Assembly: GCA_016765495.1 (NCBI GenBank)
Contig: JAESPV010000025.1
Coordinates: forward strand, 79,021 to 143,020
From: Desulfocapsa sp.
GTDB lineage: Bacteria; Desulfobacterota; Desulfobulbia; Desulfobulbales; Desulfocapsaceae
Length of the DNA: 64,000 bases
Direction of reading: 5' to 3'
This document shows, one piece after another, positions 54,791-63,754 of the stretch. A program made the translations under genes and the position numbers. The first letter of the stretch is position 1; each line of letters opens with the position of its first letter. The notes beneath the pieces were generated by a model. That model saw only the letters and a program-made list of their open reading frames with translations. It was not told the DNA's origin and made no database searches.

Positions 54791-56668
54791 TTAAAATTCA
54801 ATGCGAAAACTATAAACACCTTCTTCAACAGAACTCTTTACCTTATACCCGGAACTATTAAATATCGCCTGCATTCGTTTATTATCGCGCAGAACTTCCG
54901 CTGTAAATCCGGCAATACCACTGGCCTTGGCAAGAGTTATAAGATGTCTGAACACAAAGGTTCCAAGACCTTTATTTTGCCATTCATCGCGAATAACGAA
55001 GGCAACTTCAGCCAGATTAGTCCGTTCATCAAGATAGTATCTTCCCACTGCAACAATATCATCACCATGAGCCTCGGGCAGAGTTCCAACAATGGCTACA
55101 TCTTTACGATGATCAACATAGACAAAATTTTGTATTTCACGTTGTCCGAAGTGCTGATTGTGACTCATAAATCTATAGTAGAGTGTTTCCTGCGAAAGAT
55201 CATACAGGAGGTCACGCATCAAAGGTGCATCGGTCGGGTGGATAGGCCTGAAATAGATTTCAGTGCCAGTATCCAGTAGATACGTTGCTTTCATCATATC
55301 CTGGGGAGCGACCACAAATTTCCCTTCAACCTCAACAAAATCCTGACGAATATACTTTACTGCAATGGCATCTTTTAAGAGTTGTTCACGGTGATCAGGA
55401 TGGGCAATGGAGATGAGTGCCAGAGTCCTATCCTGAACCGACTTCCCATGAAGATAGGCAACTCCATATTCAGTCACCACATAATGAACTGTGGCACGGC
55501 TTACAACAACTCCTGCACCAAGGCTCAAATGAGCACTGATTCGTGACCGCCCGTCCATTGTGGTTGAGGGAAGGGTGATAATCGCCTTTCCACCTTCAGA
55601 ACGTGCAGCTCCCCTGTTAAAATCCACCTGCCCACCAACCCCTGAGTAGAAAAAACCATCTTCAGAGTCGGAACATACCTGTCCGGTGAGATCAATTTCC
55701 AGTGCCATATTAATGGACACCATGCGATTCTGTTTTCCTATCACATTGGAATCATTGACATACTCCGTTGGACGAAACGAAAACAATGGATTATCATCTA
55801 TATAGTCGTAGAGTTCCTTCGTTCCCATACAAAAACTGGCCACAACCTTGCCGCGGTCGGTGGCTTTTCGATTCCCACTAACGGCACCGCTTTTAATCAA
55901 CTCAAGAATATCGTCGGTTATAAGTTCTGTGTGAATACCAAGATCATGTTTATCCTTTAATGCCAGAATTACAGCCTGGGGGATTCTTCCCACACCTGGA
56001 ATTCTCCCAAATCCAAATTCCAGAGTAGATCCATTGGACACAAGGCCTGCTACAAACTGTGCGATCTTGACACTGACCTCATGGGGAGGTTTTGATTCAC
56101 GCTCCAGAAGAGGTACATCGGCGGGAACAAGGATGTCCAGGTCATACACATCAATCAGACTATCTCCTCGCGTCCATGGCATCTGAGGATTCACCTGGGC
56201 GATCACAAGGGAGGCATTTTCAGCGGCACTCTTTACAATATCAACGGATACTCCAAGACTCATTTTCCCACGTGAGTCCGGTGGTGTTACCTGGATAAGT
56301 GCCACATCCAGTGGCAGTTGTCCCGAGTCAAAAAGCCTTGGAATATCAGACATCAGAACCGGTGTGTAATCACCACGCCCCTCTTGAATTACTGCGCGTA
56401 CATTATGACCGATAAAAAATGAATTTATTTTAAAACAACTGGCGAACTTTTTTTCGGCATACGGTGCATTTCCCTTGGTAAGAAGTAACACAATTTCCAC
56501 ATCAGCAAGCTTCCCTGCAATTTTAGTCATCGCCTCAACAAGGACTGTTGGTTCACCACACCCTGTACCAAGAAACACACGATATCCTGATTGTAACTGT
56601 GATAAAGCCCGTTTCGGCGTCTTTATCATATCCTTGTAGGTTTCTTTCCAATTAGAGTCGTATTCCAT
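54791..56668 (-). CDS. Acetyl-CoA hydrolase/transferase fused to GNAT acetyltransferase domain
   Basis: 625 residues. Residues about 15-440 are an acetyl-CoA hydrolase/CoA-transferase fold (GTGCGEPTVLVEAM, VTPPDSRGKMSLGVSVD, GRIPQAVI, TEYGVAYLHGKS). Residues about 455-625 are a GNAT domain (IYFRPIHPTDAPLMRDLL, EVAFVIRDEWQNKGLGTF for acetyl-CoA binding, RDNKRMQAIF). The combination can use acetyl-CoA and acetylate an amine or Lys. It lies 9 nt after the ADP-forming acyl-CoA synthetase gene, implying a shared transcript and linked roles in acetate/acetyl-CoA balance. Confidence 0.88.
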   Translation of the reverse strand: MEYDSNWKETYKDMIKTPKRALSQLQSGYRVFLGTGCGEPTVLVEAMTKIAGKLADVEIVLLLTKGNAPYAEKKFASCFKINSFFIGHNVRAVIQEGRGDYTPVLMSDIPRLFDSGQLPLDVALIQVTPPDSRGKMSLGVSVDIVKSAAENASLVIAQVNPQMPWTRGDSLIDVYDLDILVPADVPLLERESKPPHEVSVKIAQFVAGLVSNGSTLEFGFGRIPGVGRIPQAVILALKDKHDLGIHTELITDDILELIKSGAVSGNRKATDRGKVVASFCMGTKELYDYIDDNPLFSFRPTEYVNDSNVIGKQNRMVSINMALEIDLTGQVCSDSEDGFFYSGVGGQVDFNRGAARSEGGKAIITLPSTTMDGRSRISAHLSLGAGVVVSRATVHYVVTEYGVAYLHGKSVQDRTLALISIAHPDHREQLLKDAIAVKYIRQDFVEVEGKFVVAPQDMMKATYLLDTGTEIYFRPIHPTDAPLMRDLLYDLSQETLYYRFMSHNQHFGQREIQNFVYVDHRKDVAIVGTLPEAHGDDIVAVGRYYLDERTNLAEVAFVIRDEWQNKGLGTFVFRHLITLAKASGIAGFTAEVLRDNKRMQAIFNSSGYKVKSSVEEGVYSFRIEF

Positions 56669-56677
56669 GTTGCTCTC

Positions 56678-58780
56678 CTACTTCTGTTCCGGCAATGGCG
56701 CCAGTGTCATTCGTGTATCTGCCACCACTGGTTCGGAGCCGAAATCACCAACTATAAAAGGGTTAATATCAAGCTCTAAAATCTGTGGGAAATCCGTTGT
56801 TAGCTGACTGATTCTTTGCAAACCTGAGGCAATGGCTGCAATATCCACCCCATCCTGCCCCCTACGCCCTTGGAGCATAGCGTAGGATTTAGTGGATTTA
56901 AGCATCTGAATTGCTTCCTGTTCGGTGATTGGTGCAAGATGAAAGGTCACGTCCTTCATCACTTCCACAAAAATACCACCAAGACCAAACATCAACATGG
57001 GACCAAAATGTGGATCCCGGGTCATACCGATAATAACTTCAAGTCCCTTTTCAGCCATTTTTTCCACATACACCCCGTGAATCCTGGCTTCTGGTACTTT
57101 TTTACTGATTTTCAGGGTCATTAAATCATAGGTGTCTTCTGTGGCCTCAGAGTTGGCAACATTCAAAAAAACGCCTCCCAGATCGCTTTTATGGATAATA
57201 TCAGGAGAAACAATTTTCATGGCAACCGGAAATCCAATACGTTCTGCAATTTCTACAGCTTCTTCGGCGTTGGATGCAAGAGCACCTTCAGGAACATGAA
57301 AGCCATAGGCACCCAGAACATCTTTGCCCTTTACTTCACCAAGCTGGAGCATACCTGTTCGCTGACGACGGGAGAGAATTCGCTCAACCCTTCTACGATT
57401 CACTTTAAAACGAGTGACTGTTCGTGGTGGTCTTTGTTTCCAGGCTGCATATTCTCCCATGCCTTTCAGAGCTGTAACTGCCCTTTCGGGCGATTCGTAA
57501 CAAGGCAGACCCGCCCTTACAAGCTGCTCTATTGAAACCGTTACATTACAACAACCCATAAAAACAGCCAGAATGGGTTTGACACCGTCAATACTTGCAG
57601 CAATTGCCTTTGCCGTTTCAGCAGGTTTAGTCGTGGCACGGGGAGTGAGAACAACAAGAATTGAATCAACCCCGGGATCTCCCAGAGCCATTTTAACTGC
57701 ATTGGCATATCCGGCGGGATCAATATCGCCTAATACCTTTATAAGGCTGCCACCCGTTAACGAGAGTTGAGGATCACTAAGACTTCCACTTTGGGCTCCG
57801 CACTCAACCACATTCATCCCGGCACTTTCAACAGCATCGGCAGCCATGATACCCGGCCCGCCGGCATTGGTTATGATGAAAACATTATTTCCTTTAGGCA
57901 GAGGCTGCATGGAAAGTGCTGATGCATAATCAAACAATGACTCAAAGGTGTCTGCCCTGATTACCCCTGAGCGCTTAAAAGCTGCTCCGTAAGCGGTATC
58001 AGCACTTGCAAGAACACCAGTATGAGAGACTGTTGCTTTTAGCCCTGCCTGTGTTGTTCCTGATTTTAAGATTATTACAGGCTTCTTATTGGCAGCATCT
58101 TCAGCAGCTTTTATAAAGTTTTCACCTGATATGATATTTTCCAGGTAGCCAACAATAACCGTGGTCTGCTTATCCCTGGCAAGATAGGACAGGATATCAA
58201 TTCCTGAAATATTAGCCTTATTGCCGACACTTATCAGTTTTGCTACTCCCAGGTGCTTATCAATAGCCAGATCCAGCATAACGCTGCAAAGGGCACCCGA
58301 CTGTGAAAACACTGAAATGCCACCAACCTCAGGCATGTCCCCGGCAAAAGACGCATTGATACTCTTTTCAGTATTCATAAAACCAAGACAATTTGGCCCT
58401 AGCAACCTGATATCCCTGCGCTGACAAAGATCGGCGAGTTCCTGTTCCAGCACAGCTCCTTCGGGGCCGCTTTCGCAGTATCCAGAAGCTGTAACGATCA
58501 CTGCTTTTACATTCACTTTTGCACATTCATCTATTAAATCTTTAACCTGTGTACTGGGGATAGCAATGACAACAAGATCGATATCCTTTCCATAATCAGC
58601 AAGCGATGGAAAACAGGGTAACCCGAGTAGTTCGCTAACAGCTGGATTTACTGGTATGATATCCCCTTTAAAGCCACCTCGTATCAAATTATTCAGGATA
58701 ATGTTACCAATTTTACCCACAGTGCGGGAAGCACCTACGACAGCTATATTTTCGGGGGTAAACAGCTTGTCAATACTCAT
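56678..58780 (-). CDS. Acetyl/acyl-CoA synthetase (ADP-forming), fused alpha-beta
   Basis: 700 residues: an N-terminal CoA-binding domain (1-130; VVGASRTVGKIGNIIL), succinyl-CoA-ligase-like domains (140-450; VFSQSGALCSVMLD, and the phosphohistidine in ATVSHTGVLA), then an ATP-grasp beta part (about 470-695; GFPVAMKIVSPDIIHKSDLGGV, LMFGLGGIFVEVMKD). All active-site elements look intact. It interconverts acetyl-CoA + ADP + Pi with acetate + ATP. It is encoded with a CoA-transferase-GNAT fusion downstream and CBS and deacetylase genes upstream. Confidence 0.9.
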   Translation of the reverse strand: MSIDKLFTPENIAVVGASRTVGKIGNIILNNLIRGGFKGDIIPVNPAVSELLGLPCFPSLADYGKDIDLVVIAIPSTQVKDLIDECAKVNVKAVIVTASGYCESGPEGAVLEQELADLCQRRDIRLLGPNCLGFMNTEKSINASFAGDMPEVGGISVFSQSGALCSVMLDLAIDKHLGVAKLISVGNKANISGIDILSYLARDKQTTVIVGYLENIISGENFIKAAEDAANKKPVIILKSGTTQAGLKATVSHTGVLASADTAYGAAFKRSGVIRADTFESLFDYASALSMQPLPKGNNVFIITNAGGPGIMAADAVESAGMNVVECGAQSGSLSDPQLSLTGGSLIKVLGDIDPAGYANAVKMALGDPGVDSILVVLTPRATTKPAETAKAIAASIDGVKPILAVFMGCCNVTVSIEQLVRAGLPCYESPERAVTALKGMGEYAAWKQRPPRTVTRFKVNRRRVERILSRRQRTGMLQLGEVKGKDVLGAYGFHVPEGALASNAEEAVEIAERIGFPVAMKIVSPDIIHKSDLGGVFLNVANSEATEDTYDLMTLKISKKVPEARIHGVYVEKMAEKGLEVIIGMTRDPHFGPMLMFGLGGIFVEVMKDVTFHLAPITEQEAIQMLKSTKSYAMLQGRRGQDGVDIAAIASGLQRISQLTTDFPQILELDINPFIVGDFGSEPVVADTRMTLAPLPEQK

Positions 58781-58862
58781 AAATCAGACCTCGTAAATAC
58801 TGCATGGGGTATTATTATTGCCGCTACAATCGTATGAAGTAAGTAAAAAAAGTCAAATCCCT

Positions 58863-59501
58863 TCAACCTTTTTTGACAGCAAATCCATTCTCTTCAAATA
58901 ACACAAGAACAGCTGCAATCTTAAAGGTGTTAATCCTCACGTAAATGGTATCGCCACCTATTTTATCATAAATACGAAGTACTCTGCTAAATGGAATCCT
59001 TTCCCTCTCAAGAAGGGTTACAAGCTTAGTCATAATGGTTGGACTACCATCATCATGTATACTTATCAGTATCGCTCCCTTCTCACCAACTCCAAATAAA
59101 ACTCTATAGGCAGCATTAAGATCTCTGATTGAAAAAATCCCGACCACCCGCTCTCCATCCAGGACCGGTAATGCACCGACCTGCTCTCTATCAAACAGAA
59201 ACAGAGCATCATCAAGAGTCGCGTCGCTCTCTAAGGTAACGCATTCCATTGACATAATTTCAGATACGGCAGTCTTCTGAACCCGCTCATATACAAGCCT
59301 TTGTTCGCTGTCGCTGATCACTGAAGAAGGATAGGCAGAACGTAAATCGCGATCAGTAATGATTCCTGCCAGCTTGCCATATTCATCAACTACAGGAAGA
59401 TGGCGAAAACGATACTCATTAAGTAGAGCCCTTGCCTCTGGAAGAAGCGTGGCTGGAGAGACTGTGATGGGATCTGGTGTCATATGTCGTAAAATGTACA
59501 T
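58863..59501 (-). CDS. CBS-pair protein with C-terminal ACT-like domain (AcuB-like)
   Basis: 212 residues from ATG 59501 (GAGG 5 nt upstream); a longer frame to 59615 would overlap the deacetylase gene and lacks support. CBS1 is MTPDPITVSPATLLPEARALL; CBS2 is MSMECVTLESDATLDDALFLF. The C-terminal 75 residues (GAILISIHDDGSP ... RIPFSRVLRIYD) look ACT-like. This order matches Bacillus AcuB. It probably senses adenylates and tunes the neighbouring synthetase or deacetylase. Confidence 0.75.
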   Translation of the reverse strand: MYILRHMTPDPITVSPATLLPEARALLNEYRFRHLPVVDEYGKLAGIITDRDLRSAYPSSVISDSEQRLVYERVQKTAVSEIMSMECVTLESDATLDDALFLFDREQVGALPVLDGERVVGIFSIRDLNAAYRVLFGVGEKGAILISIHDDGSPTIMTKLVTLLERERIPFSRVLRIYDKIGGDTIYVRINTFKIAAVLVLFEENGFAVKKG

Positions 59502-59541
59502 ATATGCCTCTAAAAAAAACGTTGAGTTTATAAAAACCGGG

Positions 59542-60504
59542 TTACTTCCCCAGCATGCCTCTAATGTATGCGTCCACTGATTCGCCAAGTACAGAAAGCT
59601 CATAACCACCTTCAAGAATCGACAGCAATTTCCCGTCGGTGTACTGATCAGCCCATGACTTCACTTCTCTGCCTAAAGTATAATATATGTTTGTGGAATA
59701 ATGAAGTCCTGACATATTATCTGCGATATGAGCATCAAAACCTGCTGCTATTATAATGGTATCTGGCTGCCAGTCTGCCAGTTTTTCTGGAATAACATTT
59801 TTGAGAAGATTCATCACCTGGTTATCATTATCGCCTGGTTGAAGAGGAAGATTTACCATACTTCCCTTTCCTTCTCCCATTCCATGCTCATCTCCGTAGC
59901 CGGTACCGGGGTAACTGAAACTTGGGTGTTCATGAATGGAAATATAATATGTGCCGGCTTCTTCTTCAAAAGCGGATTGAATGCCATTACCATGATGTGC
60001 ATCAAAGTCAAAAATAAGCAATCGTTTTTTCTTATATTTTTGCTGCCAATACCTGGCAGCGACCACACAATTATTAAAAAAACAGAATCCAAAGGGGGTG
60101 GAACGCTCTGCATGGTGGCCTGGTGGCCGAACCAGACAAAATATGTTTTCGCCTTTTCCCTCTTCAATAAAATCAATGGCAGTGATACCGGCACCCGCAG
60201 CAAGGCAAGCGACATCATACGAATCGTAGCAAACCTGATTATCTGAGTGATCAATTGAGGTCCGCCCCGAAAGCACTGCTTCCTCAAAACGAAAGAGCCA
60301 GTTCTCGCTGTGGGCCGATGTAAGATATTTTCTTTTGGCAGTTTGAGGGGCTAAAAATGTAAGGGAGGGAAAACAGCAGCTTTTCTGAAGGACTTGTCGT
60401 ATAACCTGAAGCCTGGCAGGACACTCAGGGTGGTCATAACCTCCAGAGTCATGCTGGAGAAAACGTTGATCTTCTATGATTATCAAGGGAGCAGGTAATT
60501 TCAT
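59542..60504 (-). CDS. Histone-deacetylase-family protein (AcuC-like)
   Basis: A 320-residue arginase/deacetylase fold. The active-site HH is in RPPGHHAERSTPFGFCFFNN, zinc ligands in FDFDAHHGNG and GFDAH, and the tail ILEGGYELSVLGES is typical. All catalytic residues are present. Bacterial members deacetylate acetyl-Lys on enzymes (AcuC on acetyl-CoA synthetase) or acetylpolyamines. It is followed 40 nt later by the AcuB-like gene, supporting the AcuC reading. Confidence 0.88.
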   Translation of the reverse strand: MKLPAPLIIIEDQRFLQHDSGGYDHPECPARLQVIRQVLQKSCCFPSLTFLAPQTAKRKYLTSAHSENWLFRFEEAVLSGRTSIDHSDNQVCYDSYDVACLAAGAGITAIDFIEEGKGENIFCLVRPPGHHAERSTPFGFCFFNNCVVAARYWQQKYKKKRLLIFDFDAHHGNGIQSAFEEEAGTYYISIHEHPSFSYPGTGYGDEHGMGEGKGSMVNLPLQPGDNDNQVMNLLKNVIPEKLADWQPDTIIIAAGFDAHIADNMSGLHYSTNIYYTLGREVKSWADQYTDGKLLSILEGGYELSVLGESVDAYIRGMLGK

Positions 60505-60676
60505 AATTTCTGATACAAAATTCTCATTGAACAGCGAACTGTTTTCAGTGTATCGTATGCACAGATTCTTTTATCCTATACGTTCAACTGCAATTAAGCA
60601 ACTACAAGGATCATCCAAAAACATAACTATTATGAAAATCACTTTCTATCACTCAAGCCTTTGACCCCGTAGTCGT

Positions 60677-60880
60677 ATGGCCAAAAAAGCTCTGGATGAG
60701 CTCTTAATTGATATGGACAACGTACAACTTGAAGAAGTTGAAATACTGACTAATCCTCTTCGAACCCTTCAAGATGGAGTGAAGTTTATCCCAACTCTTC
60801 AATCCGGTGATGAACGCTTAAGTGGGATACTGCTTAGCCGGAAAAAAATAAAAGCATTCCTGGAGAAGGTACGGAAGTAG
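60677..60880 (+). CDS. Small conserved-looking protein, unknown
   Basis: 67 residues, soluble and charged: an acidic N-terminus (ELLIDMDNVQLEEVEIL), then FIPTLQSGDERLSGILLSRKKIKAFLEK. No motif is recognised. It overlaps the start of the CaCA-like gene by one base (TAGTG), so it is probably co-translated and may be a partner. Confidence 0.6.
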   Translation: MAKKALDELLIDMDNVQLEEVEILTNPLRTLQDGVKFIPTLQSGDERLSGILLSRKKIKAFLEKVRK

Positions 60881-61722
60881 TGAAAAAACTGATTTTAAGT
60901 TCCGTCACGCAGCTTGATATCGTGGCATGGGTTCTGGTGCTGACATTTTTTTGCGGAAGCAGCCTGCTCTTCCAGGGAGACCTTCAACTCTCATTTATGG
61001 GAGCATCCGGCATTATTGTTGTCATGATGCTCATTGGCTTATCCATTGAGATAATCATCGAGTCAATCAAGCATATAAAGGGAATAGGAACAGTAACCGC
61101 TTTTATCACCAATGGCCCTGAGGCACTTTGTCTGGTTGTTGGACTTATTGTGGGAGATGTTTTATTTGCAGCATCCACCCCGCTTGGTTCAAACTTTATG
61201 AACCCCATCCTGCTGATAACTGCGACAATACTTTGCAAAATGACTTTAATGACTTTTAAGACCAAACCACTTTACTCCATGGTCACCATAGTCAGCACAG
61301 CAAGTCTTGCTGTTAGTTTCTTTCTTATTCCAGAATCATTCTATATTTACTGGCTGGCCATTGCTGCCATACTGACTGTTCCGCTATTTTTTCTGCGCCC
61401 CGACGAAGGCGAGGAAGAAAGTGATGCAATGAACCATGAAGGAGCCAGACGCTGGCTGATACCGGCAATACTGATCCTGCTGGGAACCGGATATTTTCTT
61501 GATCCCGTGGTTTCTTTTGCTGCAGAACACTCCAAAGCCCCGAAAGGAGTCATCGGCTTTCTGGTTTTGGCATCTCTCACATCCTGGCCGGAATTCAAAT
61601 CGTGCATGGCCTTGCTGGGTCGCAGAAAGCCATTGGCTGCTATACTGAATATTACGATCTCAAATATTACCAATATCTGGTTGGCTGCCGGTGGAATCGG
61701 TTTTTATTTATTAAGCAGATAA
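60880..61722 (+). CDS. Sodium/calcium-exchanger-like (CaCA) membrane protein
   Basis: 280 residues from GTG 60880, with about nine hydrophobic helices. Two inverted repeat-like segments carry alpha-repeat features: ITNGPEALCLVVGLIVGD then TPLGSNFMNPILL; and VLASLTSWPEFKSCMALL then ITISNITNIWLA. Those match the GNSxPE / GSNxxN logic of CaCA exchangers, in divergent form. The ion is unknown. Confidence 0.65.
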   Translation: MKKLILSSVTQLDIVAWVLVLTFFCGSSLLFQGDLQLSFMGASGIIVVMMLIGLSIEIIIESIKHIKGIGTVTAFITNGPEALCLVVGLIVGDVLFAASTPLGSNFMNPILLITATILCKMTLMTFKTKPLYSMVTIVSTASLAVSFFLIPESFYIYWLAIAAILTVPLFFLRPDEGEEESDAMNHEGARRWLIPAILILLGTGYFLDPVVSFAAEHSKAPKGVIGFLVLASLTSWPEFKSCMALLGRRKPLAAILNITISNITNIWLAAGGIGFYLLSR

Positions 61723-61754
61723 AGTCCCGAAGTAGCCTATCATGTGGAACTGCT

Positions 61755-61786
61755 CTTCATTCCCACGCAGAAGCGTGGGAATGAAG
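61755..61786. repeat. REP-like hairpin / terminator
   Basis: CTTCATTCCCACGC (61755-61768), loop AGAA, GCGTGGGAATGAAG (61773-61786): a perfect 14-bp stem. The sequence ATTCCCACGC...GCGTGGGAAT is a widely dispersed bacterial palindromic hairpin. It lies between the convergent CaCA and leuA genes, where it can also stop transcription. Confidence 0.7.
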
Positions 61787-61798
61787 GACAAGAGAAAC

Positions 61799-63478
61799 TT
61801 AAACCTTCCTGTTCAAAGCACTGAGTACTGCTTTAATGGATGCAATAATAATATCGGTATCAATACCAACACCCCATTTTTTAGTTCCATCAAGTGTTGT
61901 CACCTGGATATACGCAACCGCCTTTGAGCGTGAACTCTTACTCAAAGCATGTTCGTGATAACTGCTTAAGGTGAATTTTCCTGTAATCTCCGCTTTCAAA
62001 GCTGCACAAAAGGCATCAAGAGGGCCGTTTCCTTCAGCTGCTATGGTCTTTTCTCTACCATCTACTGTAATCACAGCATCAATTTCGGCAAAAGATGCCT
62101 GCTCATCATTATCAATATGACGTTTCACCACATTGAAGCTGCTCAAACAATACGGTGCAGTCTTGTGCAGATATTCGCTCTCAAACGAATCCCATATCTC
62201 AGCACTCTTCAGTTCGCGCCCTGCTGCATCAGTCAGTTTCTGGATAATTGAACCAAATTCCGGATGCATGGATTTAGGCATCTTCAACCCAAACTCCCGA
62301 TCCATAATATAGGCAACGCCCCCCTTTCCAGACTGGCTGTTAATACGAATGATGGATTCATAGGTTCTCCCCACATCTGTCGGGTCGATGGGCAGATAGG
62401 GTACTGCCCATATCCCGGTGCCTTCGCGTTCACAAAGTTCCATTCCTTTATTGATGGCATCCTGATGAGAGCCTGAGAATGCAGTATAAACAAGTTCTCC
62501 GGCATAGGGGTGCCTTATGTGAACCGGAATCGAAGTTACCTGTTCTGATACAGAAATCAAACGATTAATATCATGGAGATCGAGTTCCGGATCGAGCCCT
62601 TGAGTAAACATGTTGAGTGCAAGAGTAATAATATCCACATTCCCGGTACGCTCACCATTTCCAAAAAGAGTTCCTTCCACCCTGTCTCCACCCGCCATAA
62701 GGGCGAGTTCCGTTGCAGCAACAGCACAACCGCGATCGTTATGGGCATGCAGGCTGATAATTGCTGATTTCCGGTTCTTCATGTGTTTGCAAAACCACTC
62801 AATCTGATCTGCATACACATTGGGAGTTGCCATCTCAACGGTCGAGGGAAGGTTGATAATAACAGGATTTTCAGGTGTTGCATGCCACACATCCATTACA
62901 GATTCGCAAATGGATAAAGCAAAATCAAGTTCTGTGCCGGTAAAACTCTCGGGAGAATATTCGAAACGGAAATTTGTTTCAGGATAATTTTCGACTTCTT
63001 CCCTGATTACACGGGCACCTTCCACACCAAGTGCCGTTATCTCGTCACGGCTCATCTTAAAAACTGCACGGCGCTGTAGGGTGGATGTGGAATTGTAGAG
63101 GTGCATCACCACATTCTTTGCTCCCCTTACAGCCTCAAAGCTCTTTTTAATAAGATTTTTGCGGGCAGGAGTAAGCACTTGAATTGTCACATCATCGGGA
63201 ATAAGATTATTCACAATAAGAGTACGTGGAAATTCAAATTCAACTTCAGAGGCCGAAGGGAAACCAACTTCAATTTCTTTAAAACCAACATCAACCAGCA
63301 ACTGAAACAGCTCAAGTTTTTGTTTGAGATCCATCGGTTGGATAAGTGCCTGATTCCCGTCCCGAAGATCCACACTGCACCAATCGGGTGTTTTCGTGAT
63401 CGTTTTACCAGGCCAGGTACGGTCAGGAAGATCTATTCCTTGAAAGGGTTTGTATTTTTTAACAGCTTCAGATTTCAT
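61799..63478 (-). CDS. leuA: 2-isopropylmalate synthase (long LeuA2 type)
   Basis: 559 residues from ATG 63478 (AGGAGG 7 nt upstream); the frame extends to 63538 without support. DRTWPGKTITKTPDWCSVDLRDGNQALIQ is split here as DRTWPGKTI and DLRDGNQALIQPM, the LeuA2 start. SLHAHNDRGCAVAATE carries metal ligands, and FGNGERTGNVD follows. A C-terminal LeuA regulatory domain lies at about 430-559. It condenses acetyl-CoA with 2-ketoisovalerate, the first committed step to leucine, and is normally leucine-inhibited. It is preceded by a leucine attenuator. Confidence 0.95.
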   Translation of the reverse strand: MKSEAVKKYKPFQGIDLPDRTWPGKTITKTPDWCSVDLRDGNQALIQPMDLKQKLELFQLLVDVGFKEIEVGFPSASEVEFEFPRTLIVNNLIPDDVTIQVLTPARKNLIKKSFEAVRGAKNVVMHLYNSTSTLQRRAVFKMSRDEITALGVEGARVIREEVENYPETNFRFEYSPESFTGTELDFALSICESVMDVWHATPENPVIINLPSTVEMATPNVYADQIEWFCKHMKNRKSAIISLHAHNDRGCAVAATELALMAGGDRVEGTLFGNGERTGNVDIITLALNMFTQGLDPELDLHDINRLISVSEQVTSIPVHIRHPYAGELVYTAFSGSHQDAINKGMELCEREGTGIWAVPYLPIDPTDVGRTYESIIRINSQSGKGGVAYIMDREFGLKMPKSMHPEFGSIIQKLTDAAGRELKSAEIWDSFESEYLHKTAPYCLSSFNVVKRHIDNDEQASFAEIDAVITVDGREKTIAAEGNGPLDAFCAALKAEITGKFTLSSYHEHALSKSSRSKAVAYIQVTTLDGTKKWGVGIDTDIIIASIKAVLSALNRKV

Positions 63479-63536
63479 GCTCTTCCTCCTTTTGTTTCCC
63501 GATATCAGCCTTTTTCTTTTGCGTTCACCCGGCCAC

Positions 63537-63570
63537 AAAAAAAAGGCCGCAGTTTACGCTGCGGCCTTTT
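63537..63570 (-). terminator. leuA attenuator terminator
   Basis: Minus-strand stem AAAAGGCCGCAG / CTGCGGCCTTTT (63570-63559 and 63552-63541), loop CGTAAA, followed by T residues to 63537. It lies after the leader peptide and 58 nt before leuA, as expected for an attenuator. Confidence 0.9.
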
Positions 63571-63606
63571 GGGAATCTTTTTTACGTAATTATGATTATG
63601 TACGTT

Positions 63607-63687
63607 TCAGAACTCTCCATATTCCACCACAGTCAATTCCCTAAGCAGGGTTAGTAGTAGAGTTGATAGATTGTTATGTGCGTACAT
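63607..63687 (-). CDS. leuL: leu leader peptide
   Basis: A 26-codon frame, ATG 63687 to TGA 63607: MYAHNNLSTLLLTLLRELTV and VEYGEF. Seven Leu codons, including a run CTA-CTA-CTA, ACC, CTG-CTT, form the control region. GAGAG lies 6 nt upstream. Ribosome stalling on Leu codons would change folding of the leader. GGGAAT (63641-63636) just after the Leu run can pair with ATTCCC (63576-63571), adjacent to the terminator. Confidence 0.85.
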   Translation of the reverse strand: MYAHNNLSTLLLTLLRELTVVEYGEF

Positions 63688-63725
63688 GAAAGTCTCTCGG
63701 TAAATGTAACTGTTTATTTATTTTT

Positions 63726-63754
63726 AAGTAATCACCATCGGGGTTGCTTGTCAA
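63726..63754 (-). promoter_or_regulatory. Candidate leuA leader promoter
   Basis: TTGACA (63754-63749) on the minus strand with a weak -10 (TTACTT, 17-nt spacer) and an A+T-rich start region. The -35 is consensus but the -10 is poor, so the exact start is uncertain. Confidence 0.4.

Noticed and set aside
58863-59615. CBS protein starting at 59615
   Set aside because: It would overlap the deacetylase coding region by 74 nt; ATG 59501 has a good ribosome site and directly precedes the first CBS motif.
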